Shown here: positions 23,578 through 36,790 of the stretch, in pieces | Layout: each line of letters begins with the position of its first letter | Numbering within the stretch: position 1 is the stretch's first letter | Source of the DNA: Rhynchospora pubera | Taxonomy: Eukaryota; Streptophyta; Magnoliopsida; Poales; Cyperaceae | Length of the DNA stretch: 64,000 nucleotides | Assembly (NCBI GenBank): GCA_028095005.1 | Contig: CM051460.1 | Span: 83,097,676-83,161,675, forward strand | Direction of reading: 5' to 3' | The notes under the pieces: generated by a model | The model's input: the letters and a program-made list of their open reading frames with translations, nothing else | Told to the model about the DNA's origin: nothing | Databases searched by the model: none | Program-made: the position numbers and the translations under genes

Positions 23578-24285
23578 AACGATCAATTTATTTTATTTCA
23601 TTTCTTTAGAACTTTTTTTAAATTTCATATTGCGTATAAAAGTTTGTTATATATGAGAGTAGCTGAAGCATAAGAAAATTTTCATGTCATGCAATAAGTT
23701 ATATTCAAACAATATAAATTATACGATAATAAGGTAATAAGGTAAGCAGTGTACAAAATTTATTCTTTCAACCAATTAAATCCAAAATTTCATCAAAAAA
23801 TTATATATAATATGTATAAATTAAATTATTATTAACATTATTGGTTGGATTCTCAACAAATATATTGGATTCAATAAATCACATATATAACCGTAATTAT
23901 CAAATTTATGAATTAATCAATAAAATTGCAAGCACCACATAAGTACAAATTTAATAGAATTGATCAATAAATTCAGTCTTTCCACAATTTGAATTCCAGC
24001 AGTATATTTAACTATTCAATGTCAAATCATATCATGTTACCTTAAATGTCATCATACATTAAAAAAGTATATTAATCATATGTAATCAACATGATTAGAG
24101 AAAAAAAATAATTTTAGTATTATTATCATATACAAATCGTCTCAATAATAAAAAAATAAAAATAATTTTATGTTCCAAATAAAAATATTATTATAAGAGA
24201 ACTTATCTAATAAAAATTAAGCATTATATAATTAAAAGTATTCTCTAATGTAGATAAGTAATTATATTAATTATCTTATGCCGTT
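23578..24285. other. AT-rich spacer between the two GGATACG arrays
   Basis: Very AT-rich, with no gene. With its flanking arrays it may be the interior of a decayed transposon whose subterminal repeats are the arrays. Confidence 0.4.
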
Positions 24286-24516
24286 AAAAATACGGATAAA
24301 CGGATTAATATCTATCGGATACGGATAATATCCATGTCGGATACGGATAATATCCATGTCGGATATTGTCAAAAAACTCAAAACCATATCCGCATCCATA
24401 TTTTTTTGGAGGATACGAATACGAATACGGATATGTTCGGATACGGATACGGATCGGATGTTATGCGTATTTTTCGGATTCGGATACGGATCGGAGCGGA
24501 TTCAGACGGTACGACT
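24286..24516. repeat. GGATACG minisatellite-like array 2
   Basis: This is the second array, direct relative to the first and about 965 bases away. It includes a perfect 23-bp unit (starting TCGGATACGGATAATATCCA) in tandem at about 24317-24362. Confidence 0.75.
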
Positions 24517-25067
24517 TCACTTATTTCTAACGCCTTTAGGCACTTTCTCACAGTTCTTATATATATTTATATTAATTTAAATAAAAATAAACAAGATATG
24601 CAGAACACATATTAACTATAAAAATTTAATTTAACTATAAATATAATATCATTTTTAATTCTTGATCTCAGAACAGTCGATAATGTTTTTGATAATGTTG
24701 TTTTCCCGTTATGTCATAGGTTCTCAAAGGTCAAAATCCAGTGATAATACGCTTAGATATATCGTCTTTCAGCCTCTAGAAATACATGTACAAGACACTG
24801 CATTAAAACATTTAATTAATGATGACATTACCAAATGACGATATATTTATAGAAATATATTGTTATAGGGAAAAAATGCACTTGAACAAGTCTTTATCAC
24901 TGTCAGCCTAGAATTTGAAAATACCAGCAAGATATCACATTTGAGATTCCTCAAATTGCAACTCTTTCACTCGATTTCACATCACATAAATAAATGTGAA
25001 CACATTTGTCATGAACTTCCAAAAGAGAAAGATTCAATTAACTTCTTTAAATATTAAAGAAGACGGT
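24517..25067. other. Intergenic AT-rich DNA
   Basis: No gene, RNA or clear element is visible between the second array and the RACK1 3' UTR. Confidence 0.4.
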
Positions 25068-25265
25068 GTAAGAACTTGCTCAAGTATCTACCAAAAAGAG
25101 GTACAAAATTTCAGCTTACATAAAAACTTAACACCAAAACACTAAACCATTAAAGCCTAAATTTCACAGGTCTTGCCAAGGACAACACAAAATAAACAAC
25201 TGGAGCAACATAAATAATAAAAGATAAAAAAGGAATCTCATAAGACAACTGCTCTTTTAAAATGC

Positions 25266-27407
25266 CTATTGGCTGTAGTAGTTGCCAATCACACCCCAAA
25301 CCCTAATGGTACCATCTGAGTAGCCAGTGAAAAGGGTATTTCCATCCACACTCCAGTTCAAACTTGTGCAGTATGTGTGCTACAATAAATTTTACAAAAC
25401 TTGATTAGAAACTCAAACCTGAATAGAAAAAAATAATCAGGACTAAACTCATAATGGAGTGATCAACCTCCACATTGTGTTTGACAGTTTAATAATTGTA
25501 AAAAAATTACCTTGTTTTTGCTTATTTGCTCAATCTTGAGCTCTTGCACAATGGACTTGCTCTCAAGGTCCCAAATCTTCACACACTTTTCTGTCGCAGC
25601 ACACAGCCAGTACCTGAACAGTAACAAGACTTCAGCTTGACAACCCACCAATAATTTCCAAAATCATCATTAAAATGAAGAAAGATAGAAGAATACCTGT
25701 TGGGACTGAAGCAAAGAGAATGAATAATGGCACCAGCATCAAGAGAGTAAAGACGCTTGCCCTCAGCAAGGTCCCACAGGAGTGTAACAGCATCCTTACC
25801 ACCACTAGCACAGAGAGAACCATCAGGACTGACAGCAACAGCATTGACATAGCCACTGTGGCCTGTCAGAGTGAAGCGAAGCTTGCAGTTGGCCAAATTC
25901 CACACCTTCACAGTGCGGTCCCACGAGCCAGAGACGATAACTGGTGCCACAGCACTGGGGGAGAAGCGGACACAGCTAACCCACTCAGTGTGACCATCAG
26001 CATCCTGTAAATGAAGATGCAGACTGTTACATCCATCATATCATACATAGAGAAATGCATGCAAAGTGTCCACACCTACTTATATATTCTACATTATATT
26101 AATAACGATCGCAACTAAATAATCTGACAAAACATTGTAAATTTGAAAGGGGATACTTGAAAATTTTGGATATACAAATACATTGTGCAGAATGACCAAT
26201 TTGCAGAATAACTACAAAATGAGTACTATTTATAAACCCAACAAAAAAGGAAATTAGCCTATGCTGTGGTTCAACTAATATTTAGGACGAGGCAAAGACA
26301 TTTCTAGCTTCATTGCATGTAAAAATACATATTCTAAGGTGCAAATCATTGGATGATGTTTGCAGATACACGGACAAGCAACTTATTAATTATTTTTTAT
26401 CATTGTGTAATCTAATAATATATTGATAATACCATTTCTCATACCTGGATGGTGTACTTGCACTCTCCAAGGGTGTTCCAGAGCTTGATTGTGCGGTCCC
26501 TAGAGGCAGAGACAATTTGACGGTTGTCAAAGGAGAATGCTACTGAAAGCACATCCTTCCCATGGCCCACAAACCTCCGAGTGGTGGCACCAGTTGACAG
26601 ATCCCACAGCCTCAACTCACCATCCCAGGAGCATGACAATGCAAACATAGAGTCAGACGAAAGCACAACATCCTGCACAAGTAGAACTTTTAATTATAAT
26701 AACAACATTTTTACTTACCTTATTTTCAATTCATAATTAAGACTAAACAATATTATCCAATATTTTTGGATTAACATTCAAGCTGCAGAAAGCTTGTGAG
26801 GTAAGAGCAGAGAACAACAGGACATCATTTCAAACCAGCAACAAACAAGATAGTTTAGCTGCACTCAACTTACTCACATGATTCAATCCTTAAAAACCAC
26901 GTACCTCATACCAGATCGATGACCTACATACCAATATTCACTTCTCTCAGCTAGTATTTTTGTATTAATTCCCACAGGAAGATTTCACAACGATTAAAAT
27001 TTTAGAATTCATTACATAATTATATCTTTTCAAAGGGCAACCAGCTCAAGTTGAGTAAACCTTTATCCACCAATCGGACTTAAATCGGAAACAACTCACA
27101 TAATTCAACGATACATTTCAACACAAATCACATAGATCTAATAAAATAAGACGTAAAATCATACCTGGACGAAATGGGAGTGGCCAGTGAGGCGTTTGAA
27201 GGGCTTTCCGAGCGCCGTGGCGTCGCTATCTCCCTCTGCGACCGATCCTACGGCGGACAAGGCAGTAGGTTCGAGATTCCAAACGAGAACGGACTTGTCA
27301 CGGGAGGAGGAGACGATCCTCGCCTGGCCGTCGATCGGAACGGCGATGGCCGTCACCGAGTCGTCGTGTCCGCGAAGCACACCGCGCAGGATAAGGGTTT
27401 CCGCCAT
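25266..27407 (-). CDS. RACK1: RACK1, Gbeta-like WD40 ribosomal scaffold protein, 331 residues
   Basis: Five minus-strand exons: 27165-27407, 26445-26672, 25697-26004, 25511-25613 and 25266-25379 (stop TAG at 25266-25268). All borders are GT-AG with phases 0, 0, 2, 0. The protein begins MAETLILRGVLRGHDDSVTA, carries the SSSRDKS motif used for ribosome docking, and has seven WD blades (for example RRFVGHGKDVLSVAFS, WDRTVKVWN, LLWDLAEGKRLYSLDAG, IRVWGV). The length fits the family's usual size of about 325 residues. RACK1 sits on the head of the 40S subunit and serves as a scaffold for kinases and hormone and stress signalling. The C-terminus GNYYSQ is slightly different from the common ending. 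The partial copy 4.5 kb to the left comes from this gene. A TATA box and telo-boxes lie upstream. Confidence 0.97.
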
Positions 27408-27464
27408 TGTTGTTGTTGTTTGGGAAAAAAGAGTGGAGAGAGGTAACGAAAGAGAGACAGCGGC

Positions 27465-27472
27465 TAGGGTTT
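27465..27472 (-). promoter_or_regulatory. Telo-box in the RACK1 leader
   Basis: AAACCCTA on the minus strand, 58 bases upstream of the ATG. Telo-boxes are a common element of plant ribosomal-protein and translation genes. A second copy is at 27534-27541. Confidence 0.6.
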
Positions 27473-27510
27473 GGGTTTAGAGGGAGGCGCTCGAATGCTC
27501 GATCTGATGG

Positions 27511-27518
27511 TTTATATA
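27511..27518 (-). promoter_or_regulatory. TATA box of RACK1
   Basis: TATATAAA on the minus strand, 104 bases upstream of the ATG, predicting a leader of roughly 70-80 bases that includes the first telo-box. Confidence 0.6.
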
Positions 27519-27533
27519 TAAGCGGGTCTTGGC

Positions 27534-27541
27534 TAGGGTTT
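27534..27541 (-). promoter_or_regulatory. Second telo-box upstream of the RACK1 TATA box
   Basis: AAACCCTA on the minus strand, about 15 bases upstream of the TATA box. Confidence 0.5.
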
Positions 27542-27609
27542 TTTCTGCTGGATTGTCTGTGCGCAATTTTGTGTAAGACTGTGTGAGAACAGTGATGCAC
27601 TGGAGTCCG

Positions 27610-29150
27610 GAGATGGTGACGTTTTGGTTCGTTGATATCCTAAACGGGTTAGTTTGGTCGGATGAGGAAGGTTAAAAGTTAAAACCAAAAAAAAAAAAAA
27701 CATTGAATAAATACAAAGGCAAAAAGGGCTTAAATATAGACTGAGAGTATTGCTCGTTTGTATATATCTATCTATTATGGATGCATTTGCATGAAGAATT
27801 ACAATAATGCGAATAATTAAGATGAATTAAATAAGAAATTTTATGTTGACTGTTATTCGCATCTGAGAAATAAAATTTAATTTCAAAATATTCGCTGATT
27901 CGGTGGTGAAAGAATTAATAAGAATTCAAAATAATCATTATTCCGAACTAATAACTATTCCTCTCATTTGAACATATATTGTTGCCTCACTTAGGTGTAA
28001 TTATATTGAGTGTACTATCATGGCACAAGCTTTAAGTGAGAATTAGTAACAATTGTTGAATTATTAAAGCTATTACAAACAATTTATATATAAATTATAA
28101 TTTGATATATGAATATATGAGATCCTGCCTTTAAACCCTCTTATCCATTCAAATGAACACCGTATTTCTTAGGAGGAACTAATATTAATCGCTCTTATAT
28201 TTTTTCCAATGAAAAGCCCAACAGGTAAAGGACGGGAGTCAGATCATGACTATTTAGTCGTACCAATCAATAAGAAAAACGCCTCATCTCTTTGAGCAGG
28301 AAAAGTATTAAACTATTTGTAGTCTTGTAGATGATCTACACTTATTCTTATATCCTATTCACGGCTTATTCAGTTGCATCCAAACAAACCCATTTTAATG
28401 ATTAGTGAGTCCAGAATCAGCTGGCGGCCCATTCCCAATGCAATTGTCAACATCCCTCTTAAGTTTCTGGCAATTCTATGACAATACTAGTTGCTAGGGA
28501 TCCAAACCAACTCAGACATTTTGTAAATCAAAACAAGAAGAGGAAACCCAGACCATCAAGAGCACAGAAATACCACATTGACAAGAAAAGCCACAAATAA
28601 CTAAGACCTTTGAGCGGCATGTGTAAATAACTAAATACTTTGTTTAGTGGGTTTCAAGAAAAACTTATGTTTAGAATACCTGTGAAGTCAACTTATAAAT
28701 GAGGCGACGGAAATACTTTTCGCGATCCTATTAAAAAGCAACTATTAAAAAAAACATGGTAACATTTAATTTTGCAAAAGCCGGTCAATTCATGGCAAAA
28801 AAAAAAAAAACATAATAGGAACAGAGATTTCAAAAATTCAAAGGAGCCAAACACAACAAAGATACAAGTTCAGAAGAAAAAAAAAATCGAAAACAAAACA
28901 TACAAAGACGGTTATGGTCAATTTTTGCAGCTGAAAGTTTTTTATAAAGTAAACTATCCACAACTAGCAAAATAATCAAGTGATGCCACTTTCTAAGACA
29001 TAAGAAAAAGCTACAAAGACAAATAAGAAATATCAACAGGTCATGAACATCTCTACATTGAAAAAATAACAAAAACTGTACCTGTACAATATTTTGCTTA
29101 GACATACTAAACAACAAAGAGAACCAATAAAATGTTAGGGAGGCCAACAT
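27610..29150. other. Intergenic DNA between RACK1 and the RING gene
   Basis: No gene is supported. AT-rich, with A-runs at about 27687-27701 and 28798-28811. The RACK1 distal promoter and the RING gene 3' UTR must lie at its two ends. Confidence 0.4.
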
Positions 29151-29229
29151 CCGCCATAGTTATTTACAAAATTTAGGAGGATGTTTTTTATAAATTAAAA
29201 AAGAAAGTAAAAACTCTCGCTCTCCCTCT

Positions 29230-32200
29230 CTAGCCATCTCTTCTATCCGATAGAGCCACTTTTTTGCATATGGGGCACAGGTTCTTCAGCACCAGCCACT
29301 GCTTGATGCAATCAGAGTGGTACATGTGCCCACAATCAAGGGTTCCAATACATTCTTTCACATCATATTCCCCCTACAAAACAATACATAGTTAATAAAA
29401 TAAACATTGCTGCACTTTAGCAGGAATTAAGCTGCACTTCTCTGGCAATATTGGCTAGTGATGGCTAGTGACAGCCTTGAATCAGGATTTGTTAAAATAA
29501 GGCAATGGGTACCAGCACTGAATAAACTACAGCTTATGCATTGTGCGTTTCTCTGGCATTTTACTTAGAAGTCTGTTTCCAATAAACTACTTGTCAAGAC
29601 TACTTTCATGCTTCAGAGGATTTATCAGAGAGGTATGAGCTAAATAAACAATTTAGGTACCAATCAAACCATACGTGTTAATTTTGCATCGCCATTGACA
29701 AGTGTTACTAAATTCTATCCAACTACAACAATTCGAACATTCCTAAATTTTTACATGCAGGGGCCAAAATGGAAATGCCACACAAAGGAAGGACGTAACA
29801 TTATGTAATTTCAATCTGAACATGCTCCCTGAAACTGCCAATAGCCTTCATCTTTTTCCCTTGTGTCAACAAAAGCATAACAGGGAAGCATACTAAAAGA
29901 AAAGAAAATGAAAGCATACTACAGGTAAGTAAACTGTAGCCAATGAGGGTCACTACAATGACTAAATTAACAATAACTAAGTTTGATTTGCATCACAATT
30001 TTGGTTAGACCATGTTGGCTTTCAGTATAACTTACAAGCATATCCATATGGACAAATATTCCAAACATGAACATTAAAATAAAATATACCTGGCATATAA
30101 TGCAAGTGTCGTCCTGTGAATCATCAGAATCTGAAGATAATCCATCAGCCTCATGTAAGTGAGTTCTCAAATTATTTACAATAAAATCTTTGCTCAAGCC
30201 GGTTTTCACATCACCGATCCTCGCCTCCAAGTCCAAAAGCTCCTGTATCAAAACAGCAAAATTACAGGATTAGTTACTTGATTGGAAACTTTTGCAAGAA
30301 TTAGTTTTTTTTTTTTAGAAATCTTGGCAGCGGCTGCCAAGTAGAACTTTTGCAAGAATTAGTTACCCTACCAGTTTCAAAATTGAAAGGATATCAAGTA
30401 CCAATTCCAATACTGCAATGATCTGGTTCACTACCAATACAATGTCAGATCTCTCTCTTCCCCTCCCCTCACCTTCCTCAGTTCCCAAAAATCCCCATAT
30501 CCCTACAAAGCCAGGGAAAGCTATTTACAAGAGAGCATTAACTCTGTACATAGCAATTAACGTTTTCCAGTAAGATGACAAATCCACCCTCATTTACATT
30601 TTCCTCTCTGTCAAATCACACAGTTAATGTTCAAACTGCAGAAATAGTCAAACATAAATATTTGCTGATGTCAAGAGCAGACAAAAAGATAAAGGCCATC
30701 CAATTGCTGTTACCTTCCATACACCTATGTAAGCCTCTTTCAGCTATGAGACATGGTAACAAGAACACAAGTTATAACAAACCAGGCTATTAATTAAAGC
30801 ATTCTACATTTCAATTCACTAATAACATATGACGTATTAATACTTATCACATAAACTCTATACTTATTAAAATGAAATACTAAAAGGTGCTTGTCAGTAG
30901 CATACATGCCTCATAACAAACAAAGAAGAAAACACTTACCGCTCTATCCTATCCACTTGTATATACTATACAATATAGTCTAGTTTCTTTTCGTGTGGTA
31001 TTTTCTTCTACTCCTCCATTTAAATAGTGTGTTCACCCAACAAAAGCAACAAAGTAAAATACAAACGAAAAGTTACCTCATAGCTCATTCCATCAATGTC
31101 CAAGCGCATATCCCTGAGTTCATCAGCAGCACTTTCCATTTCATTTAGTCTTGACATATCCAGAAAAGCAGAGTTCTGTACCATCAACAAAGCATCAAAT
31201 ATTCTGTGGATAGAAGTTATTTCACAGTTCAAACTCAGAACTTATTTATTCGGATTCCGAGTCACAACTCACAAGGACACTTCATTGCAACCTTTCAACC
31301 AATTATTTTATTTTACCATTAACAGGAATTGGATTTACCCAAATTTTTCTCTTCCTCATTATGGGTTAAAAAAGTACAAATTATTTTGTCTTCTTACTTT
31401 TTAAATTAATATTATGTAATTATAATATGAATATACAGGAAATGCAACCAACCCATTACTCGTACCTTCAAATAGCTTTCTCAGGGTCTCAACAACAACA
31501 ACTAAGCCTTTTGTCAAGCCCAAATTTGTTATATAATTATTGGAATAATGTATCTGTTTTGTTAGATGGACTAACACAGGTAGATGACTAACAGCATAAA
31601 TTAAGGACAGTCCTTGTTCCTATTTTAACTGTTGAGGATGGACAAAATCAATTGTACCCTGAGAAATTATCGCATGTCATTTTTGTGGTAAGACTTGCAA
31701 AATAAAATTCATACTCAGTAAAATTTAATTACATTCAAAATAACCATTTCTCAACAAATCGTATGTTATATCATTATTGGAATAAATTTATCTGTTTAGG
31801 AGATGGCCTAACAGAGGTAGATGACTGACAAGTGACAACATAAATAGGATAGATTTTGTTCCTATTTTAACTGTGTAGCATAGAAAAAATCAATTTCAAC
31901 CTGAGAAATTTCCGCATTTACTTTTTGCGGTAGGACTTACAACATAAATTAAGATACACTAAAAAAAAACAATTCTGAACAAATGCATGTTGAGATATTA
32001 CAATTCTGTTTTTGTACAGAGCAAACTGTTTAATTGCACATGTAATCATAGTATGGAATCAAATTCTCAACAATACGATGTATTTTCAGAAAGCAGAAGA
32101 TTTATAGTCATTGAAAGAAAAAATGGAACCACCAACTTTGTGCATGATATATTATTCATCTGTTTTGGAAAAGACAAGAAATACTTTATGAAATAAATTT

Positions 32201-34025
32201 GCCCAGTGTATCATCTAAACTTGAGGAACTTTCACAAAGACAAGGCCAATTGGATGTTCACTAAATGGAATTACACCAAATTTATTGGGCATCAACCACA
32301 TTTGGCCGTTATCAAAATAAAAGAAAAATTACAGACACCTTCTTTATAGTTTAGAACTTTAGATAGATTGTGTACAAATTTAGAGCAATTTAAGAATTGA
32401 TTGGTCATCCATCAAGCAGTTTGACAAATTAAATCTGTCAGTTTTGGTAGTGCTTGATAAAAATTGCATCCTATCTAAAATATAAAGAAGATATGTAAAT
32501 TTTTATTTTGATAACAGTTATATTGGATGTTGTGGATTTTCAAATAAATTTGGTGTCACTATATCCCTACCTTTCATAAATTCCCTCTTTGTTAATAGAC
32601 TTTTCCTTTTACTGAAAAGAAAATAAAGCTGACATGAACCTGTTTTGGAAACAGCAGTAAACATAGGAAATTGGTAGATTGACAGATACATAGATCCTCT
32701 CATAACTTCCCTAATCCCAACAATATATCCAAGTTTTAGTTGAAAAAAAAAGATGCACAAAGAGATTTGAGAACATTGCAAATCAATGGAGGGAGAGGCA
32801 AAATATCTAAAAGAACTCGTGCAGCTGTCATCAAGGGACATAAGCGAAATTTCTGCAAAGCAATGTTCCTACGACCACTAAATTTTGGAAATGTCCCCAA
32901 CCTTATCCAGTAGAAGTAACTAAACAATCAAAATACATGGGTGAAAAAGATGAACATGTGCTCTGGAAATGCACTTGCTATTTTAACATTTTTGCCTAAA
33001 GCATGTAACGGTGAACCAAGGTTACATCAAACAAAAAGAAATTCCACAAAAAATGTCCTTGCTATTTTGTCATATCGCCTCAATTGATCACTTACAGACT
33101 TCTTTATGCATAATCAAAATTCACTTATTCCAGCTTGCTGGGATTAGGGATCAATATTTGAAGTTTTAAACCAATGCCATCTTTTTCCATCACATAATTC
33201 AAATGATTTCATGCAAAAATAAATATGAGGTGCAACCTGAAAATATGGTGAAACATTGGGTGTAATCTGCAAAAGCCTCAAATATACCAATGAGTTAACA
33301 TGTTACCTCAGATTGTACAATTCGGACCCTTCGGCGGTTACCACCTGAAAGCAGAGGGTGCTGAGGCGGGGGCTGGAAGGATGGGATCCTTGGCCCCAAA
33401 CGCAAAACATCAGATGGGTGGCCAAGAACAGCACCATGTGGATTGTTCATCGGATGAGGGTAAGGTGCTTGCATTTGCGCCGTAGGATGTGTAGGCACCA
33501 TTGGCTGAGGGAAGTAGGGATATGCTCCTGAATTGACTATTAGAGGGGTGAACTCTTAGAATTGCTACTTTTTGCACATTACACCCAACACTTTATCATA
33601 TTGACAAATAACACCCAGCATTTATAATGCTTGCATTTAAAGATCAATGATATTTTGAATCACTCTTCATGTTTTCTGTTCTTAAATTAAATAGGCTTCT
33701 GTGACTAACACGCCATACAATTTAGATTTGGCACCAAGAAGAGAGAACGCTGCTTACCCACACTAGGCATGGCATTGACATAGTCCCAAGGTGTGCCAGG
33801 ATGCTGGTATGCCTGGCTGACATAAGGTGGGTAGACATATCCAGGTATAAACCTGCACGAATTGGGTACAGGTGCCAAACAAGGACTGTAGAAACCTGCA
33901 GCAGGGCCCATGTTGACATTCACAAGCTGTTGACAAGTTGGAACATAGCCAAACTGAACGGGACCTTGATCTGGTTCGAGGTTATCAAATTGGGGTTGCA
34001 TGCAAACGATATTTCTGTGTGTCAT
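29230..34025 (-). CDS. RING-H2 E3 ubiquitin ligase, ZFP1-like, 294 residues
   Basis: Five coding exons on the minus strand: 33758-34025 (ATG at 34025), 33307-33527, 31077-31175, 30090-30242 and 29230-29373 (stop TAG). Borders are GT-AG and phases agree. The N-terminus MTHRNIVCMQPQFDNLEPDQ and a Pro/Tyr-rich middle (PYFPQPMVP, PPPQHPLLSGGNRRR) lead to the segment DMRLDIDGMSYEELLDLEAR, typical of this plant family. The RING-H2 finger has C243, C246, C261, H263, H266, C269, C280 and C283. The family transfers ubiquitin from an E2 to targets that are mostly unknown. Intron 2 (2.1 kb) carries a tandem duplication. The coding exon 1 acceptor (exon start 34062) joins a distant non-coding exon. At 294 residues it is somewhat short for the family, so an extra small exon in the long intron 2 is possible. 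Confidence 0.88.
31525..31960. repeat. Two-copy direct duplication (about 237 bp period) in an intron
   Basis: Blocks in the same order occur in 31525-31720 and 31762-31960: TTATTGGAATAA, AGGTAGATGACT, TTGTTCCTATTTTAACTGT, CCTGAGAAATT, GGTA(A/G)GACTT. They lie in intron 2 of the RING-H2 gene and have no coding content. Confidence 0.7.
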
Positions 34026-34062
34026 TTCGCCAGACCTGTTAGGAGACCGTACACTATAAAAC

Positions 34063-36601
34063 CTGTTACAGAACATGAGAAAATGCAAAATTAGAAATTT
34101 ATGATACTTTGTCTGACAACTGACAAGGGATGAAAAGTAAGAATTAACTCATCAAGAGATTCAACATAAATTTATCCAACTATGAGTTAATTATTTGTGC
34201 TGATTTGCCAAATTAGTCATGGCTCAATATACACTCACTTAAAGATACCAAAATGGCACAACATAATTTTCAAAAAATGGGGGTAACTTAGTCTTGCCGA
34301 GGTCAGAGCAGATTACATTGAGGAACCTGAAGCTGTTGCTTATAAAAATTGGTTCCATTAGAAAATACAACAAAAGAAATTCACACAGCAAAATGCCTTT
34401 AGCTTACTTCAAGCCCCATTAACTTAGTTATATTTCCTATTGTGATGTTAAGTGATGTCATGTGCCAAAATTTACTTCCCTCCACTTAAAAGACTGACTG
34501 AATTGAACTGATCAACCCTCAACGGGAACAAAGAGGGAAACATTACAGCACACCACCCAGATGAAAAGAAAATTTTTGCCACCCATTGTATCCGATTTAC
34601 ATTTTACAGTAAGACTGTTGAATTTGGAACACCCATCATAAAATTTTTAAAATACATGATCCATCAATAGATTATGCACACCTGGAAAGTAAATATTGAT
34701 GTGCTAGATCAATTTGTTGAATATTACTTCTTGTAATATTTCTTTAAAATATCCAAGAACCATACCACACTTACTCCAATCTGCATTAATTTTTTTTCTC
34801 AACTTATTTAAAAACAATTATATGATTTTCTTCTTCATCTTTTATGGGCCAATTCTACTGTTGTGATGCGAACGTAATATTTCTTTTATGAATTTACATG
34901 TGGCAACTTCGGAGTACTATGAACAATTCCTTTACATTAGTTAGTCAACATTTTGTTCATATTGTATATTCTATTTCTACAGTTTCAAAAATTATTTTTC
35001 TATGGCTTCAAATTTTAACCAAATTTCCATGCTGTACCATAAGTAGTCCTACATAATAATACTTTGTAGTTATTAAAGTCTTTATCCTCTATATGCCATT
35101 TAAAAATGCTATAGACACTTCCATACTGACCTCAAGATTAATGTATAGCTAATAATTGAAACCGAGGAGGTATCCAATGCCAATGGTCGAGGTGCCAAAC
35201 AGAGCCGGCCTTTTATCCTTGCTGAAATTTGCAAATTTGAACCATTAGATGGGTTTTATATTATTTGAATTACATGCATAAAAGCTTGTAGGATAGTTGA
35301 TTTTCAAAATATTTATTACATGCATCAAAAGGGGACTAAATTTTCAAAATTTTGATAGTTGATATTGTTGGTCTTCATAATATTATTATATTTAATCAAT
35401 CATTTTGTTTGCACCAACTTGGAAACAAACTCTATAGCATTTGATTTCTCCTCATTTAAGTAATATGCATTTTATCTTTAATTACCATGCAGAGCATGAT
35501 GGTTTAAGGAAATCCAGGTATGCAATAATTATTGATTAGACCTCAATTGTGCAATCAAACCCAAAATGAGCACTTTTTTAAGTATTCAAGTCTTAATTAA
35601 GGTTTCCCTTGACAGCCAATGTCAAGAATTTCAAAAAAAAAAAAAAGTCTTAACTAAGGTTGGATTCAACCGAACTATAATTGTTTTTACTCTTTCTGGT
35701 GCAGAGTTTTAGCATAAAACATTATAGAAAAGTACCCTGAAAAAAATGAAAAGCTGATAGTTAATGAGTTCTGGAATGTAACAGTGGGCCTCAGGAGTGT
35801 TGATGGATTCATTTGGGTGAAATGTCTCCATGAACTGTACACAAATCCTATACATGCATTTATTGGCAAATAGGTAAACAATGCAAGAGAGAATTAAAGT
35901 AGTTTACCTATTCAACCTGATCTTGCTTACAAAAGCATGCACAACCTAAAAAGATTCCAACTTTTCTCTCGCTTAAGAGTTCACCGATTATCTACATACA
36001 AAAGATATTAGGCATGGGTCCATAGAAATGAAAAACTAGGTTTCCAGATAAATTTACATTGTTGTTGGGTTGGTATCCCATTAGGAGCAATGAACCGAAT
36101 TCTAGCCAATCAACTCTCAATCAATAATACAACTCAATCTGTAACTTCACAAAAGAAAATAGTGGTTTCATCCACTGGATTATTTACTCTAACACATAAA
36201 AGTTTGGTAGAAAATTGCTTTACCATCACAACTGTACAACTTTCCTAAATTCAAAAGAACAGTTCAGAAATAATTTTGACTATATACCTCAATTCCCAAA
36301 TAACGCAACCTTTTCAACAATACAAGCCCCAAGAGCCAAAAACAAGCAATAATCAGACTAATCCTGGCAATTTTTTTTGTGATATCATCAATGCCACCTA
36401 GAACTCCCAACCAAACTTTCCTCTCCTATTTATACATGCGCATGTAAAGATACCTTTTCACCCCCCAAAAGAAAATTCATAGGTTTCCAACTCAAAAGGA
36501 AGAAACAAAATATACAAAACAAGTACAAAACGCTGCGCAACAGATCATTGCCTGGAGTTTAATCAAAGTATAAATTTCCCCAAATCAGAAATTTCGCCTA
36601 C
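34063..36601 (-). other. Long 5' UTR intron of the RING-H2 gene
   Basis: Inferred intron between the non-coding exon ending at 36602 (CTCG/GTAGGC donor) and the acceptor TGTAACAG before 34062. It is AT-rich, with no internal gene. The open frame at 35687-35881 has no protein features. Confidence 0.5.
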
Positions 36602-36790
36602 CGAGAAAGAAAAGGATTGATTTCTCGCGCCTCTTCGGAACTCCGATCTCCCCGAATTAGAGAGGAGATCGGAGGGAAAATCAAAGCGAATCTCTTATGA
36701 AATTGGGATTGGGAGAGAAATTAGAGAAGGGTTTGGTGAGAGCCAGAAGAGAGATGAATGAGAGAGAGAGAAAGAGAAGGGATTTTTTAT
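36602..36790 (-). other. Probable non-coding first exon of the RING-H2 gene
   Basis: On the minus strand it is CT-rich (complement of the GA tract 36745-36776), with a donor at its left end. This matches the CT-rich leaders of many plant housekeeping genes. The upstream start is estimated. Confidence 0.45.

Noticed and set aside
23383..24516. CRISPR-like array
   Set aside because: Repeats are irregular with no unique spacers of constant length, and this is plant nuclear DNA.
23383..24615. Open frames rich in Ile-Arg and Asp-Thr over the GGATACG arrays
   Set aside because: They arise from the short-period repeat in every frame and cross array borders.
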